DNA of 64,000 nucleotides from Dokdonella sp. (GCA_024707225.1 JANQAE010000001.1:1426001-1490000), one strand, 5' to 3'; shown: positions 6,776 to 21,063, counted from the first letter of the stretch. A program made the numbers and translations. The notes: a model not told the origin generated them from the sequence alone.

Positions 6776-8402
6776 CGATCGAATCCAATCCGGCCTCTGC
6801 ACGCAGCACGGCCGGAAAGCTGACGTCGACACCGGCCTCGATCAGACTCGTCGAGACCAGTCGGCACGGCTCCCGCGACGCCAGGCTGGCACGCACCTCA
6901 TCCAGCACCCGCTTGCGATGACGAGCGTGCATCAGCGTGGTCAGGTGCCGCGCGCCGGGTTGATCGGCGATGGCCTCGAACAGCGCACGCGCGTGGCGGC
7001 GGTTGTTGACGATGCACAGCACCTGCACGTGCCGGCGCAAGAGGTCCGAAAGCGCCGCGTCGTCGAGCGTCCCGACATGACGCGCTCGGACGCGCTTGAG
7101 CGCGCGATAGAGCCGGGGCGGATCGGGGGCAAGCTCGTGCACGCCTTCCAGACCGCCATCGAAGCCGTCCTCCTTGCGCAGCGCCGGCTGGGTGGCGGTG
7201 CACAGCACGGCGCTGACGCGATAGTTGCGCGTCAGCTCCTCCAGCAGCTGCATGCAAGGGCGCAGCAGATGCAGCGGCAGGGTCTGCGCCTCGTCCAGGA
7301 TCACCACGCTGCCCGCGATGTTGTGCAGCTTCCTGCACTGCGAGGGCCGATCCGAGAACAGGCTCTCGAAGAACTGCACAGCCGTGGTAACGACGACGGG
7401 CGCATCCCAGTTCTCCATCGCCAACCGGCGCTTCTCTTTCGACTGCAACTCGGCCTTGGGGTCCTCGAAGAACGCGCTATGGTGCTCGAGGACCGCGTCC
7501 TCGCCGAGGTCGCCGAAGGCTTGGCGGAAGACGCCGGCGGTCTGCTCGATGATGCTGGTGAACGGAATCACATAGATCACGCGGCGCAACCCATGCGTAA
7601 TCGCGTGATCGAGCGCCCATGCCAGCGAGGCGAGCGTCTTGCCGCCGCCGGTCGGGACGGTCAGCGAGAACAGGCCGGGCAACCTCGACGCGCCGCTGCG
7701 TACGTGAGCGAGAATCTCGGCGCGCAGCGGATTGATGCCCTTGTCTCTGGGAAGGCCGGCCAGATGAAGATCGAGCCGTTCGCGCAGCGCGGCCAATGCA
7801 GGGCCCGCCCCTTCCGGACGCGGCTCGCGCCCCTCGAGAACACGGTAGTAGTTGTCGGTGTCGACGAAATCGGCATCGACCAGGCACGAGAAGATCATCC
7901 TCGCCAGCAGCGTGAACTGGAACGCACCGCGTTCGCGTAGCGCGGTGAAACCACGAGGGAGTGTCAGCGCGCCGGGCAGCTCGATCTCCCGCTCCCAATC
8001 GGTCAGCAGCTCCGGCAGTTGGCTGGTCCGATAATCTTCTGACAGGCGCTCGCGCAACGAGGAGCGACGCTCGCCGAGGCCACCGTTGGCGAGCCCGGCA
8101 TGATGTCCGGCGATGCCGTAGGCGATCAGCGTGCCCAGACCGGGATAGCGTTCGCGCACGATGCGCGCGCCCCAGGTCGCGTGATCGAGCTTGGGGACCT
8201 CCCCGCGAAGCCTGCCCTGAAAGGGCTCGGTGTACTTGCCGAGGTCATGCAACCGCCCGGCGACCATTGCGAGGGTCTCGGCACCGAACACCGAGGCGCA
8301 GCGCTCGGCGCGGCGGCCCGTTTCGATCAAATGCTCGTGCAGCGGCTGCCAGTCGCTCTGATCGGACCGGTTGCCGGAGTGTGCGTAGAATTTTCTGACC
8401 AT
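6756..8402 (-). CDS. cas3: Truncated CRISPR-associated helicase/nuclease Cas3 (type I-C), fused to a CRISPR repeat
   Basis: 548 aa; I-C Cas3 proteins usually exceed 700. The N-terminal HD nuclease domain (LHEHLIETGRRAERCA, then AGRLHDLGKYTEPF) and helicase motifs I (TVPTGGGKTLASLAW), II (VVILDEAQTLP) and III (CTATQPAL) are present. Near STSLIEAGVDVSFPAVLRAE the protein reaches AGLDSIAR and then stops after GRVD, residues encoded by the truncated CRISPR repeat. Intact relatives continue with an arginine-rich motif VI (AAGRCNREG-like) and a C-terminal domain. Loss of motif VI should abolish ATP-driven helicase action; the HD nuclease could remain. No cas5, cas8c, cas7, cas4, cas1 or cas2 is present at the locus. 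The start ATG at 8402 (MVRKFYAHS) is the usual Cas3 beginning. Confidence 0.93.
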   Translation of the reverse strand: MVRKFYAHSGNRSDQSDWQPLHEHLIETGRRAERCASVFGAETLAMVAGRLHDLGKYTEPFQGRLRGEVPKLDHATWGARIVRERYPGLGTLIAYGIAGHHAGLANGGLGERRSSLRERLSEDYRTSQLPELLTDWEREIELPGALTLPRGFTALRERGAFQFTLLARMIFSCLVDADFVDTDNYYRVLEGREPRPEGAGPALAALRERLDLHLAGLPRDKGINPLRAEILAHVRSGASRLPGLFSLTVPTGGGKTLASLAWALDHAITHGLRRVIYVIPFTSIIEQTAGVFRQAFGDLGEDAVLEHHSAFFEDPKAELQSKEKRRLAMENWDAPVVVTTAVQFFESLFSDRPSQCRKLHNIAGSVVILDEAQTLPLHLLRPCMQLLEELTRNYRVSAVLCTATQPALRKEDGFDGGLEGVHELAPDPPRLYRALKRVRARHVGTLDDAALSDLLRRHVQVLCIVNNRRHARALFEAIADQPGARHLTTLMHARHRKRVLDEVRASLASREPCRLVSTSLIEAGVDVSFPAVLRAEAGLDSIARGRVD

Positions 8403-8678
8403 CCGTGGCCCCGAGTCGGCTCAGGGCACGGAAGCGACGCGCGGCGTGGGTCGCCTGCCGCTGAAATCACGATGACGCTCGATGCGCCTGCGACGGCGCA
8501 ATCCGTTCGATTGACACATGGCCTTCCCCCTGATGGCCCGGCCGACACTACTGCGTTCAATTTCGTCGGGCAAGGCGCAGCGCAACGGTCACATCGCGCA
8601 CCGCCGCTGCCTTCTGCCTGCAACATTCGCCCGCTACGCTTGTCTGGCTCGATCCTCTCCAACGACGAGTAGCCTTCA

Positions 8679-8708
8679 GAGCCGCCCCTCCGGGCGGCTC
8701 TTTTTTTT
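8679..8708 (+). terminator. Rho-independent terminator
   Basis: GAGCCGCCC, loop CTCC, GGGCGGCTC, then eight T residues. The arms are perfect (9 bp). The T-tract is only on the + strand. It insulates typA from upstream transcription, and what it terminates is unclear. Confidence 0.9.
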
Positions 8709-8806
8709 GCTCAGATGGTCCCGAGAACGCACGAGTCCTGCAGCCCGCCGATCCTGCGCTCGAGAATACCCGCTCGCTGCGCCGCACCATCCGGCCGAAA
8801 AATCCG

Positions 8807-8812
8807 TATAAT
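8807..8812 (+). promoter_or_regulatory. -10 element of typA promoter
   Basis: A perfect TATAAT lies 56 bases upstream of the typA ATG. The -35 region is GC-rich and weak. Confidence 0.6.
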
Positions 8813-8867
8813 CGGACCCCTTTGCCCTCCCTCCAACGACGGTCCTTCGCGATCGCCGGGATAGCCC

Positions 8868-10697
8868 ATGTCCATCGAAAATCTCCGCAACATCGCGATC
8901 GTGGCCCACGTCGACCACGGCAAGACCACCCTGGTCGACTGTCTCCTCAAGCAGTCCGGCACCTTCAGCGAGCGCACCGTGCTGGCCGAGCGCGTGATGG
9001 ACTCCAACGATCAGGAGAAGGAACGCGGCATCACGATCCTGTCCAAGAACACCGCGATCACCTGGCGCGAGAACCGCATCAACATCGTCGACACGCCCGG
9101 ACACGCCGACTTCGGCGGCGAGGTGGAGCGCGTGCTGTCGATGGTCGACACCGTGCTGATCCTGGTCGACGCGATGGACGGCCCGATGCCGCAGACGCGC
9201 TTCGTCACGCAGAAGGCGTTCCAGATGGGCTTCAAGCCGATCGTGGTCATCAACAAGATCGACCGCCCGGGCGCGCGTCCGGACTGGGTGCTCAACGCCA
9301 CGTTCGACCTGTTCGACCGCCTCGGCGCGACCGACGAGCAGCTCGACTTCCCGGTGGTCTACGCCTCGGCGCTGCACGGCTACGCGAGCCTGGATCCGGA
9401 AGCGCGCTCGGGCGACATGACGCCGCTGTACGAGGCGATCATGAAGCACGTCTCGCCGCCGCAGGTGGATCCGGACGGCCCGTTCCAGATGCGCATCAGC
9501 CAGCTCGACTACAACAACTACGTCGGCCTGATCGGCATCGGCCGCATCCAGCGCGGCAAGATCCGCACCAACATGCCGGTGGCGATCCTCGACCGTGAAG
9601 GCAAGAAGCGCAACGGCAAGGTGCTGCAGGTGCTCGGCTTCATGGGCCTGGAGCGCCGCGAGGTGCCCGAGGCGCAGGCCGGCGACATCATCGCGATCAG
9701 CGGCATCGAGGGCCTGGGCATCTCCGACACGGTCTGCGCGCCGGATGCGCCGGAGCAGCTGCCGGTGCTGACGGTCGACGAGCCGACGATCAGCATGACC
9801 TTCCAGGTCAACAACTCGCCGTTCGCCGGCACCAAGGATCACAGCGGCGGCAAATTCCTGACCTCGCGCCAGATCCGCGACCGCCTGATGCGCGAGACGC
9901 TGCACAACGTCGCGCTGAAGGTCGAGGAGACCGAGGACCCGGACAAGTTCAAGGTGTCCGGCCGCGGCGAGCTGCACCTGTCGGTGCTGATCGAGACGAT
10001 GCGCCGCGAGGGCTACGAGCTGGCCGTGTCGCGTCCGGAGGTCATCATCAAGGAGATCGACGGCGTGCAGAGCGAGCCGATCGAGCAGCTCGTGGTCGAC
10101 ATGGAAGAACAGTTCCAGGGCGGCGTGATGGAGCGCCTCGGCATGCGCAAGGGCCAGCTCAGGAACATGGAGCCGGACGGCAAGGGTCGCGTGCGTCTGG
10201 AGTACATGATCCCGGCGCGCGGTCTGATCGGCTTCCAGACCGAGTTCCGCACGCTGACGGCCGGCACGGGCCTCTTGTTCCACGTCTTCGACCACTACGG
10301 CCCGAAGGCCGAAGGTGCGATCGCCAAGCGGCCGAACGGCGTGATGATCTCCAACGGACAGGGTCCGGCGCCGGCGTACTCGCTGGTCAGCCTGCAGGAG
10401 CGCGGCCGTCTGCTGGTCAGCGAGGGCGACGAGATCTACGAGGGTCAGCTGGTCGGCATCCACTCCAAGGACAACGACCTCACCGTCAACGCGCTGCGCG
10501 CCAAGCAGCTGACCAACATCCGCGCGGCCGGCAAGGACGACAACGTGCAGCTGACGCCGCCGATCAAGATGTCGCTGGAGCAGGCGCTGGAGTTCATCGA
10601 GGACGACGAGCTGGTCGAGGTGACGCCGAAGTTCATCCGCCTGCGCAAGAAGCACCTGACCGAGAGCGACCGCAAGCGGGCCTCGCGCGCCGCATAA
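8868..10697 (+). CDS. typA: Ribosome-associated translational GTPase TypA/BipA
   Basis: 609 aa, full length for the family. The G motifs are intact: [12 protein letters not shown] (G1), ERGITI (G2), [11 protein letters not shown] (G3), [12 protein letters not shown] (G4) and the [10 protein letters not shown] region (G5). EF-G-like domains II, III and V follow, and the C-terminal BipA domain carries [14 protein letters not shown] and [16 protein letters not shown]. TypA binds 70S ribosomes in an EF-G-like way and aids ribosome assembly and stress adaptation. It stands alone between its own promoter and a downstream hairpin. Confidence 0.97.
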   Translation: MSIENLRNIAIVAHVDHGKTTLVDCLLKQSGTFSERTVLAERVMDSNDQEKERGITILSKNTAITWRENRINIVDTPGHADFGGEVERVLSMVDTVLILVDAMDGPMPQTRFVTQKAFQMGFKPIVVINKIDRPGARPDWVLNATFDLFDRLGATDEQLDFPVVYASALHGYASLDPEARSGDMTPLYEAIMKHVSPPQVDPDGPFQMRISQLDYNNYVGLIGIGRIQRGKIRTNMPVAILDREGKKRNGKVLQVLGFMGLERREVPEAQAGDIIAISGIEGLGISDTVCAPDAPEQLPVLTVDEPTISMTFQVNNSPFAGTKDHSGGKFLTSRQIRDRLMRETLHNVALKVEETEDPDKFKVSGRGELHLSVLIETMRREGYELAVSRPEVIIKEIDGVQSEPIEQLVVDMEEQFQGGVMERLGMRKGQLRNMEPDGKGRVRLEYMIPARGLIGFQTEFRTLTAGTGLLFHVFDHYGPKAEGAIAKRPNGVMISNGQGPAPAYSLVSLQERGRLLVSEGDEIYEGQLVGIHSKDNDLTVNALRAKQLTNIRAAGKDDNVQLTPPIKMSLEQALEFIEDDELVEVTPKFIRLRKKHLTESDRKRASRAA

Positions 10698-10711
10698 CAG
10701 GACCGGATCGC

Positions 10712-10737
10712 CCGCGCTGCCGTCGAAGGCGGCGCGG
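10712..10737 (+). terminator. Putative hairpin terminator after typA
   Basis: CCGCGCTGCC, a 6-nt loop, then GGCGGCGCGG form a 10-bp stem with one G-T pair, 15 nt after the typA stop. There is no T-tract, so it may stabilise the mRNA end rather than terminate transcription. Confidence 0.4.
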
Positions 10738-10934
10738 ACGCAGCGGCACGGATGCCGCCCTCATCCGCAAGCCTCGCCGTCGGCTTCGCAGCACGGCGGC
10801 TCCCGCAAATCCTTCCGCCACCCCCGGCGCGAACCGCCCACACGAACAGCGCAGGCCGGGGCACGTACCCTGCCCGCGTTCGCCGCCCGATCGCAGTCTC
10901 GTAGCACCCGCGCGTCGACTCGCGCCGACCGCCG

Positions 10935-13555
<2,621 letters not shown>

Positions 13556-13611
13556 CGCGTCTTCGCGTCCGTTCCGTCCCCTCCTCGCCGCTTTCCGATC
13601 CGGAGACCGCC

Positions 13612-14028
13612 ATGCGCATCACCCAGGGCACGTTCTCGTTCCTTCCCGACCTGACCGACGAGCAGATCCGTGCGCAGGTCGAATACATCCTGCAACAGGG
13701 CTGGGCGCCGTCGATCGAGTTCACCGACGACCCGCACCCGCGCAACACCTACTGGGAGCTGTGGGGCCTGCCGATGTTCGACCTCAAGGACGCGGCCGGC
13801 GTGCTGATGGAGGTGCGCGCCTGCCGCGCGCAGTACCCGGACCATTACATCAAGGTCAACGCGTTCGATTCGACGCACGGCTTCGAGACGCTGCGCCTGT
13901 CGTTCATCGTCAATCGCCCGGCCAACGAGAACGGCTTCCGTCTGATCCGGCAGGAGATCGACGGCCGCGCGCTGCGCTACACGCTGCAGAGCTACGCGAG
14001 CGACCGGCCGTCCGGCAGTCGGTACTGA
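13612..14028 (+). CDS. cbbS: RuBisCO small subunit, form IC
   Basis: 138 aa. It starts [20 protein letters not shown], with [20 protein letters not shown] and [20 protein letters not shown] following. The extended C-terminus ([20 protein letters not shown], then [10 protein letters not shown]) is the beta-hairpin extension typical of red-type small subunits. It caps the L8S8 holoenzyme. The gene lies 56 nt after cbbL, and GGAG at 13601 serves as its ribosome-binding site. CbbX as next gene agrees with the red-type assignment. Confidence 0.96.
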   Translation: MRITQGTFSFLPDLTDEQIRAQVEYILQQGWAPSIEFTDDPHPRNTYWELWGLPMFDLKDAAGVLMEVRACRAQYPDHYIKVNAFDSTHGFETLRLSFIVNRPANENGFRLIRQEIDGRALRYTLQSYASDRPSGSRY

Positions 14029-14053
14029 GCCGCCCCCGCGACGGAGACCCGCG

Positions 14054-14989
14054 ATGAACGCGCAGCCGATCGATCCGCCCGCGCCGACGACCTCGCTGGC
14101 CCGGCTCTATGCCGAGTCGGGCATGGCCGAGGTGCTGGCACAGCTCGACGCCGAGCTGGTCGGCCTGGCGCCGGTCAAGACGCGCATCGGCGAGATCGCC
14201 TCGCTGCTGATCGTCGAGAAGGCGCGGCGCAACCTCGGCCTCACCGCCGGTGCGCCGAGCCTGCACATGTGCTTCACCGGCAATCCCGGCACCGGCAAGA
14301 CCACGGTTGCGCTGCGCATGGCCGAGATCCTGCATCGCCTGGGCTACATCCGGAAGAACCATCTGGTCTCGGTGACACGCGACGATCTGGTCGGCCAGTA
14401 CATCGGCCACACCGCGCCCAAGACCAAGGACGTGCTCAAGCGTGCGATGGGCGGCGTGCTGTTCATCGACGAGGCCTACTACCTGTACCGCCCCGAGAAC
14501 GAGCGCGACTACGGCCAGGAGGCGATCGAGATCCTGCTGCAGATCATGGAGAACCAGCGCGAGGACCTGGTCGTGATCCTGGCCGGCTACAGGACGCGCA
14601 TGGACACGTTCTTCCAGAGCAATCCCGGCATGGCCTCGCGGATCGCGCATCACATCGACTTCCCGGACTACGGCGCCGACGAACTGCTCGCGATCGCCGA
14701 GCGGATGACCGCGCGGCTGGACTACCGCCTGGACGCCGGCGCGCGCGAGGCGCTGCGCGAGTACATCGCACTGCGCCTCGCGCGGCCGCATTTCGCGAAC
14801 GCGCGCTCGATCCGCAACGCGCTCGACCGCGCGCGGCTGCGCCAGGCCGGGCGTTTGTTCCAGGCGGCACTGGCCGCCGGCGTCGACGCGGAACTGAGCG
14901 CCGAGCAGCTGACGACGATCGACGCGGCCGACATCCGCGCCAGCCGCCTGTTCAACGAACGGCCCGCAGAGGCCGAGTCCGCACACTGA
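14054..14989 (+). CDS. cbbX: Red-type RuBisCO activase CbbX (AAA+)
   Basis: 311 aa. Walker A GNPGTGKT at residues 76-83, Walker B VLFIDE at 135-140, and the pore-loop segment [13 protein letters not shown] at 113-125 that threads the RuBisCO large-subunit tail. The sensor region [20 protein letters not shown] is present. CbbX hexamers use ATP and RuBP to remove inhibitory sugar phosphates from red-type RuBisCO by pulling on the CbbL C-terminus (family knowledge). Its position after cbbLS is the usual one. Confidence 0.96.
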   Translation: MNAQPIDPPAPTTSLARLYAESGMAEVLAQLDAELVGLAPVKTRIGEIASLLIVEKARRNLGLTAGAPSLHMCFTGNPGTGKTTVALRMAEILHRLGYIRKNHLVSVTRDDLVGQYIGHTAPKTKDVLKRAMGGVLFIDEAYYLYRPENERDYGQEAIEILLQIMENQREDLVVILAGYRTRMDTFFQSNPGMASRIAHHIDFPDYGADELLAIAERMTARLDYRLDAGAREALREYIALRLARPHFANARSIRNALDRARLRQAGRLFQAALAAGVDAELSAEQLTTIDAADIRASRLFNERPAEAESAH

Positions 14990-15047
14990 ACCGCGCGGCG
15001 GCCGCACCGGCGCGCCGATCACGAGTCGCCATCGGGAGGGGAATGCG

Positions 15048-16132
<1,085 letters not shown>

Positions 16133-16133
<1 letters not shown>

Positions 16134-17008
16134 TGTCGGTCAAGCATCCGATCGTCGCGGTGACCGGCTCGTCCGGTGCCGGCACCACCACGGTGCTGCA
16201 GAGCTTCCAGCACATCTTCCGGCGCGAGGGCCTGGACGCGCAGATCGTCGAGGGCGACGCGTTCCACCGCTACGACCGCCTCGCGATGCGGCAGGCGATG
16301 AAGGAAGCGGAAGCCGACGGCAACCGGCACTTCAGCCACTTCGGCCCGTATTCGAACCTGTTCGAGGAGCTCGAGGCGCTGTTCGCCGACTACGGCGCGA
16401 CCGGCGGCGGCCGCACGCGCAAGTATCTGCACGACGACGCCGAGGCCGCGCCGTACGGCCAGCCGCCGGGCACGTTCACCGGCTGGGAGGAGGTGCGGCC
16501 CGGCACCGATCTGCTGTTCTACGAAGGCCTGCACGGTGCGGTCAGGACCGAGTCGGTCGACATCGCGCGCCATCCGGACCTGCTGGTCGGCGTGGTGCCG
16601 ATCATCAACCTGGAATGGATCCAGAAGCTGCACCGCGACCAGCGCCAGCGCGGCTACTCGCAGGAGGCGGTCGTCGACACGATCCTGCGGCGCATGCCCG
16701 ACTACATCAACCACATCATTCCGCAGTTCACGCATACGCATGTGAACTTCCAGCGCGTGCCGACCGTGGACACGTCCAACCCGTTCATCGCGCGCGACAT
16801 CCCGACGCCGGATGAGAGCTTCGTGGTGATCCGCTTCGCGCGGCCCAAGGGCATCGACTTTCCGTACCTGCTGAACATGCTGCACGACTCGTTCATGAGC
16901 CGGCCCAACAGCATCGTCGTGCCGGGCGGCAAGATGGGCCTGGCGATGCAGATCATCTTCACGCCGATGATCCTGCAGCTGATGGACCGCAAGCGGAGGG
17001 CGCAATGA
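16133..17008 (+). CDS. cbbP: Phosphoribulokinase (class I, proteobacterial)
   Basis: 291 aa. P-loop GSSGAGTTT at residues 12-20, followed by the substrate region [18 protein letters not shown] and the [10 protein letters not shown] segment with its catalytic acidic residue. Length and [20 protein letters not shown] agree with the octameric bacterial class that is allosterically activated by NADH. It makes RuBP from ribulose-5-phosphate and ATP, the committed CBB step with RuBisCO. It overlaps cbbF (TGATG) and cbbT (ATGA). Confidence 0.96.
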
Positions 17009-19047
17009 ACGCCGAGCGCCGACCCTCCGACGCCGCGGCCGCGCCGACGCCGCGCGAGCGCGCCAACGCGATCCGCGTGCTCGCGATCGACGCCGTGCAG
17101 CAGGCCGCCTCGGGCCATCCCGGTGCGCCGATGGGCATGGCCGACATCGCCGAGGTGTTGTGGGGCCGCCATCTGCGCCACAACCCGGCCAACCCGGCCT
17201 GGGTCGACCGCGACCGCTTCGTGCTGTCGAACGGGCACGCCTCGATGCTGCTGTACGCACTGCTGCACCTGAGCGGCTACGACCTGCCGATCGAGCAGCT
17301 CAAGCGCTTTCGCCAGCTGCACAGCGCGACCCCGGGACATCCGGAAGTCGGCGAGACGCCGGGCGTGGAGACCACGACCGGACCGCTCGGCCAGGGCCTG
17401 GCCAACGCGGTCGGCATGGCGCTGGCCGAGCGCCTGCTGGCGGCCGAGTTCAACCGCGGCCCGCACGCGATCGTCGACCATCACACCTACGTGTTCGTCG
17501 GCGACGGCTGCCTGATGGAGGGCCTCTCGCACGAGGCGGCGTCGTTGGCCGGCACGCTCAGGCTGGGCAAGCTGATCGTGTTCTACGACGCCAACGGCAT
17601 CTCGATCGACGGCGAGATCGAAGGCTGGTTCACCGACGACACGCCGCGCCGGTTCGGCGCCTACGGCTGGCATGTGATCGACGCTGTCGACGGCCACGAT
17701 GCGGCCGCGATCGAGCGCGCCGTGCTGGCCGCACGCGCGAATGTCGATCGGCCCACACTGATCGTCTGTCGCACCGTGATCGGCTACGGCAGCCCGAACA
17801 GGGCCGGCACCGAGGGCGTGCACGGCGCGCCGCTCGGCGCCGACGAGGTCGCCGCGACGCGCAAGGCGCTCGGCTGGACCGCGCCGCCGTTCGAGATTCC
17901 CGAAGCGATCGCGCAGGCATGGGATGCGCGCGCGACCGGCGCGGCGCTCGAGCGCGACTGGCGCGAGCGTTTCGCGGCCTACGAACGCGATCATCCGGCG
18001 CTGGCCGAGGCATTCGGCCGCCGCACCGGCCTGGACGGCCATGCGCTGCTGCCGGCCGACTGGATCGGCCGTATCGACGCGCTGCTCGGGGAGGAACTCG
18101 GCGACACGCCGGTCGCGACACGCAAGGCCGGCCAGGAGGCGATCGGCCGGCTCGCATCGCTGCTGCCCGAGCTGCTCGGCGGCTCGGCCGACCTGACCGG
18201 ATCGAATCTCACGAACTGGAGCGGCTGTCGTGAGGTCACCGCGACGCAGCCCGGCAACTATCTGCACTACGGCGTGCGCGAGTTCGGCATGGCCGCGGCG
18301 ATGAACGGTATCGCCTTGCACGGCGGCTACCTGCCGTTCGGCGGCACGTTCCTGGTGTTCTCGGACTACGCGCGCAATGCGATACGCATGGCCGCGCTGA
18401 TGCGCCTGCGCGTGATCCACGTGCTGACGCACGATTCGATCGGCGTCGGCGAGGACGGACCGACGCACCAGCCGGTCGAGCACGCGGCCAGCCTGCGCCT
18501 GATCCCGAATCTCGACGTGTGGCGACCCTGCGATCGCGTCGAGACCCTGGTCGCGTGGATCAGCGCGGTCGAGCGCGTCGGCGGCGACGCGGGCCCGAGC
18601 GCACTGCTGCTGTCGCGGCAGAACCTGCCGGCGCTGGTGATCGATCCAGCGCTACGCCCGCACGTGCGTCGCGGCGGCTACGTGCTGCGCGATGCGTCCG
18701 ACGCTCGCGCGCTGATCATCGCGACCGGATCGGAGGTGATGCTGGCCACCGAGGCCGCCGCCGCGCTGGCCGCCGACGGCATCGCGGTGCGCGTGGTCTC
18801 GATGCCGTGCACGGCCTTGTTCGACCGCCAGTCGCGCGCGTACCGCGACAGCGTGTTGCCGGAGGGCCTGCCGCGCGTCGCGGTCGAGGCCGGCGTCACC
18901 GATGTCTGGCGCAAGTACGTCGGCCTCGACGGCGCGGTCGTCGGGCTCGACCGTTTCGGCGCGTCCGCGCCGGCGAGCGCGCTGTATCGCGAGTTCGGGC
19001 TGACCGCCGATGCGGTCGCGCAGGCCGTGCGCAGGCTGCTGCGATGA
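17005..19047 (+). CDS. cbbT: Transketolase (CBB operon copy)
   Basis: 680 aa. The thiamine-diphosphate domain includes [54 protein letters not shown] and the GDG...N motif ([10 protein letters not shown], then [11 protein letters not shown]). The pyrimidine domain has [20 protein letters not shown] and [19 protein letters not shown], and the C-terminal domain ends [18 protein letters not shown]. It transfers two-carbon units in RuBP regeneration. It overlaps cbbP by 4 nt. A long inverted repeat follows the stop. Confidence 0.96.
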   Translation: MNAERRPSDAAAAPTPRERANAIRVLAIDAVQQAASGHPGAPMGMADIAEVLWGRHLRHNPANPAWVDRDRFVLSNGHASMLLYALLHLSGYDLPIEQLKRFRQLHSATPGHPEVGETPGVETTTGPLGQGLANAVGMALAERLLAAEFNRGPHAIVDHHTYVFVGDGCLMEGLSHEAASLAGTLRLGKLIVFYDANGISIDGEIEGWFTDDTPRRFGAYGWHVIDAVDGHDAAAIERAVLAARANVDRPTLIVCRTVIGYGSPNRAGTEGVHGAPLGADEVAATRKALGWTAPPFEIPEAIAQAWDARATGAALERDWRERFAAYERDHPALAEAFGRRTGLDGHALLPADWIGRIDALLGEELGDTPVATRKAGQEAIGRLASLLPELLGGSADLTGSNLTNWSGCREVTATQPGNYLHYGVREFGMAAAMNGIALHGGYLPFGGTFLVFSDYARNAIRMAALMRLRVIHVLTHDSIGVGEDGPTHQPVEHAASLRLIPNLDVWRPCDRVETLVAWISAVERVGGDAGPSALLLSRQNLPALVIDPALRPHVRRGGYVLRDASDARALIIATGSEVMLATEAAAALAADGIAVRVVSMPCTALFDRQSRAYRDSVLPEGLPRVAVEAGVTDVWRKYVGLDGAVVGLDRFGASAPASALYREFGLTADAVAQAVRRLLR

Positions 19048-19123
19048 GCGCCCGGTGCGCGCGCAGTGGTCGGCATCGAGCGGCGACGCGGGCTGCGCAC
19101 GAAGCTGCATGCACTGCGCTCGC

Positions 19124-19199
19124 CGAGGGGAAGGGCCGGCCGATACTCCGCGCACGACGTCGGACAACGCCGCGCCGCGTTCGCCGGCCCTTCCCCTCG
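19124..19199. repeat. 17-bp perfect inverted repeat in the cbbT-cbbZ gap
   Basis: CGAGGGGAAGGGCCGGC (19124-19140) and its exact complement GCCGGCCCTTCCCCTCG (19183-19199) are separated by 42 nt. There is no T-tract. It sits in the only long gap (206 nt) between cbbL and cbbZ and could be an mRNA processing or stability hairpin, an attenuator, or a small palindromic element. Confidence 0.85.
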
Positions 19200-19253
19200 A
19201 CGAGTGCCTGGTGTACGCATGCGCTCCACCCTGCCCCGTTCCGGAGATCCTGC

Positions 19254-19955
19254 GTGACCACACTTCTCGACCGACCGATCCGCGGCGTGCTGTTCGATCT
19301 GGACGGCACCCTGGTCGATTCGCTCGCCGACATCCATGCCGCGGTCGCCGCCACGCTGGCCGAACTCGGCCTGCCGGTGCCCGATGCGGCGACCGTGCGG
19401 GGCTATATCGGTCACGGCGTCGGCGTGCTGCTCGAGCGCGCATTGACCGGCGCGCTCGGCCATGCACCGGACGCCGCGCTGGCCGCGCGCGCGCAAGACC
19501 TGTTCGACCCGCACTACGCCGCGCAGAACGGCCGCTCCGCGCGGCTGTATCCGGGCGTGCGCGAAGGCCTGGCCGCGTTCGCCGCGATGGGACTGCCGAT
19601 GGCCGTCGTCACCAACAAGCCGCAGCGCTTCAGCGTAGCCCTGCTCGCGACGCTCGGCATCGCCGATCGCTTCGCGACCGTCGTCGGCGGCGACGCGGCC
19701 GCGCAGCGCAAGCCGCATGCCGATCCGCTGCTGCTGGCCTGCGCGCGGATCGGCGTCGCGCCGGCCGATGCCCTGATGGTCGGCGACTCGGCGATCGACG
19801 CGGCGGCCGCGCAGGCGGCCGGCACGGCGCTGATCCTGGTCGGCTACGGCTACCACCACGACGCGCCGCTCGATCCGCAGACGCGCATCGTCGATCGCAT
19901 CGACGCGATACCCGCGTCGCTCGCCGTGCCGGCGCCACGCACCGGCACCGGTTGA
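19254..19955 (+). CDS. cbbZ: Phosphoglycolate phosphatase
   Basis: 233 aa of the HAD superfamily. Motif [14 protein letters not shown], motif II VVTNKPQ, the motif III lysine in [11 protein letters not shown] and motif [18 protein letters not shown] are all present. The helical cap between motifs I and II is of the Gph type. It removes 2-phosphoglycolate produced by RuBisCO oxygenase activity. The GTG start at 19254 has GGAG 9 nt upstream and begins just before the first beta strand; no ATG fits better. Confidence 0.92.
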   Translation: MTTLLDRPIRGVLFDLDGTLVDSLADIHAAVAATLAELGLPVPDAATVRGYIGHGVGVLLERALTGALGHAPDAALAARAQDLFDPHYAAQNGRSARLYPGVREGLAAFAAMGLPMAVVTNKPQRFSVALLATLGIADRFATVVGGDAAAQRKPHADPLLLACARIGVAPADALMVGDSAIDAAAAQAAGTALILVGYGYHHDAPLDPQTRIVDRIDAIPASLAVPAPRTGTG

Positions 19956-19992
19956 TCGCTTTTCACCTACGCTCCCCGGGAGGGAACGCATC

Positions 19993-21063
19993 ATGGCGTT
20001 GATCGCTCTGAGGCAACTGCTCGACCACGCGGCCGAACACGACTACGGCGTGCCGGCGTTCAACATCAACAATCTCGAACAGATCAACGCGATCCTGCGG
20101 GCGGCCGATGCCTGCGACTCGCCGGTGATCCTGCAGGCCTCGGCCGGTGCGCGCAGCTATGCCGGCGAGCCGATGCTGCGGCGCATGGTCGAGGGCGCGG
20201 TCGAGATGTATCCGCACATCCCCATCGTGCTGCATCAGGACCACGGCGCGAGCCCGACGGTGTGCCAGGCCTCGATCCGCAGCGGCTTCACGAGCGTGAT
20301 GATGGATGGCTCGCTGCTCGAGGACATGAAGACGCCGTCGAGCTACGACTACAACGTGGCCGTGACGCGCCGCGTCGTCGAGATGGCGCATGCGATCGGC
20401 GTGTCGGTCGAGGGCGAGCTCGGCTGCCTCGGCTCGCTCGAGACCGGCCAGGCCGGCGAGGAGGACGGCGTCGGCGCCGAGGGGACGCTCGACCACGCGC
20501 AGCTGCTGACCGATCCGGACCAGGCCGCCGACTTCGTCGCGCGCACCGGCGTCGATGCGCTGGCGATCGCGATCGGCACCTCGCACGGCGCCTACAAGTT
20601 CACGCGCCCGCCGACCGGCGAGACGCTGGCGATGGAGCAGCTCAAGCGCATCCATGCGCGCATTCCGAACACGCATCTGGTCATGCACGGCTCGAGCTCG
20701 GTGCCGCAGGACTGGCTCGAGGTGATCCGCGCCCACGGCGGACGCATCAAGGAGACCTACGGCGTGCCGGTCGAGGAGATCGTGCGCGGCATCCGCCACG
20801 GCGTGCGCAAGGTCAACATCGACACCGACATCCGCCTGGCGATGACCGGCGCGATGCGCAAGGCAATGGCCGAGCGGCCTGATGAGTTCGATCCACGCGC
20901 GTTCCTGAAGGCGGCGACGGCCGCCGCGGCGGACCTGTGCCGGCAGCGCTTCGAGGCGTTCGGCAGCGCCGGTCAGGCCGCTCGCATCAGGCCGGTGCCG
21001 CTGGATACGCTCGCACGCCGCTATCGCGACGCCGAGCGCGCGACGCAGGCACGCGCGGCTTAG
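19993..21063 (+). CDS. cbbA: Class II fructose-1,6-bisphosphate aldolase (CBB operon)
   Basis: 356 aa. The zinc-site elements VLHQDHGAS, the Glu/Asp region [20 protein letters not shown], and [16 protein letters not shown] and [12 protein letters not shown] match class IIB CbbA/Fda proteins, including the [15 protein letters not shown] segment. It condenses triose phosphates to fructose-1,6-bisphosphate and can also make sedoheptulose-1,7-bisphosphate. A GGGAGG ribosome-binding site precedes the ATG, 37 nt after cbbZ. Confidence 0.95.
   Translation: MALIALRQLLDHAAEHDYGVPAFNINNLEQINAILRAADACDSPVILQASAGARSYAGEPMLRRMVEGAVEMYPHIPIVLHQDHGASPTVCQASIRSGFTSVMMDGSLLEDMKTPSSYDYNVAVTRRVVEMAHAIGVSVEGELGCLGSLETGQAGEEDGVGAEGTLDHAQLLTDPDQAADFVARTGVDALAIAIGTSHGAYKFTRPPTGETLAMEQLKRIHARIPNTHLVMHGSSSVPQDWLEVIRAHGGRIKETYGVPVEEIVRGIRHGVRKVNIDTDIRLAMTGAMRKAMAERPDEFDPRAFLKAATAAAADLCRQRFEAFGSAGQAARIRPVPLDTLARRYRDAERATQARAA

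Larger units (their letters stand above)
8403..8867. other. Intergenic region between cas3 remnant and typA
   Basis: No coding sequence with host-like codon use is evident in these 465 bases. The stretch contains an intrinsic terminator (8679-8708) pointing rightward although no rightward gene lies immediately before it, and the typA -10 element (8807). The orphan terminator may mark the 3' end of a gene lost from the accessory locus or of an unrecognised transcript. Confidence 0.6.

Noticed and set aside
6344-6823. Open frames running through the CRISPR array
   Set aside because: They are generated by the repeated 32-nt units and contain no protein features.
6355-8402. A functional I-C CRISPR-Cas system
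   Set aside because: The leader, cas1/cas2 and the effector genes are absent at the site, and cas3 lacks motif VI.
8403-8678. A tRNA or other structural RNA gene before the orphan terminator
   Set aside because: GTTCGATT near 8505 resembles a T-loop but no cloverleaf arms pair around it.
8676-10655. A 659-codon open frame antisense to typA
   Set aside because: It has no ribosome-binding site, no domain, and its codon pattern is the complement of the typA frame. GC-rich codon bias keeps antisense frames open.
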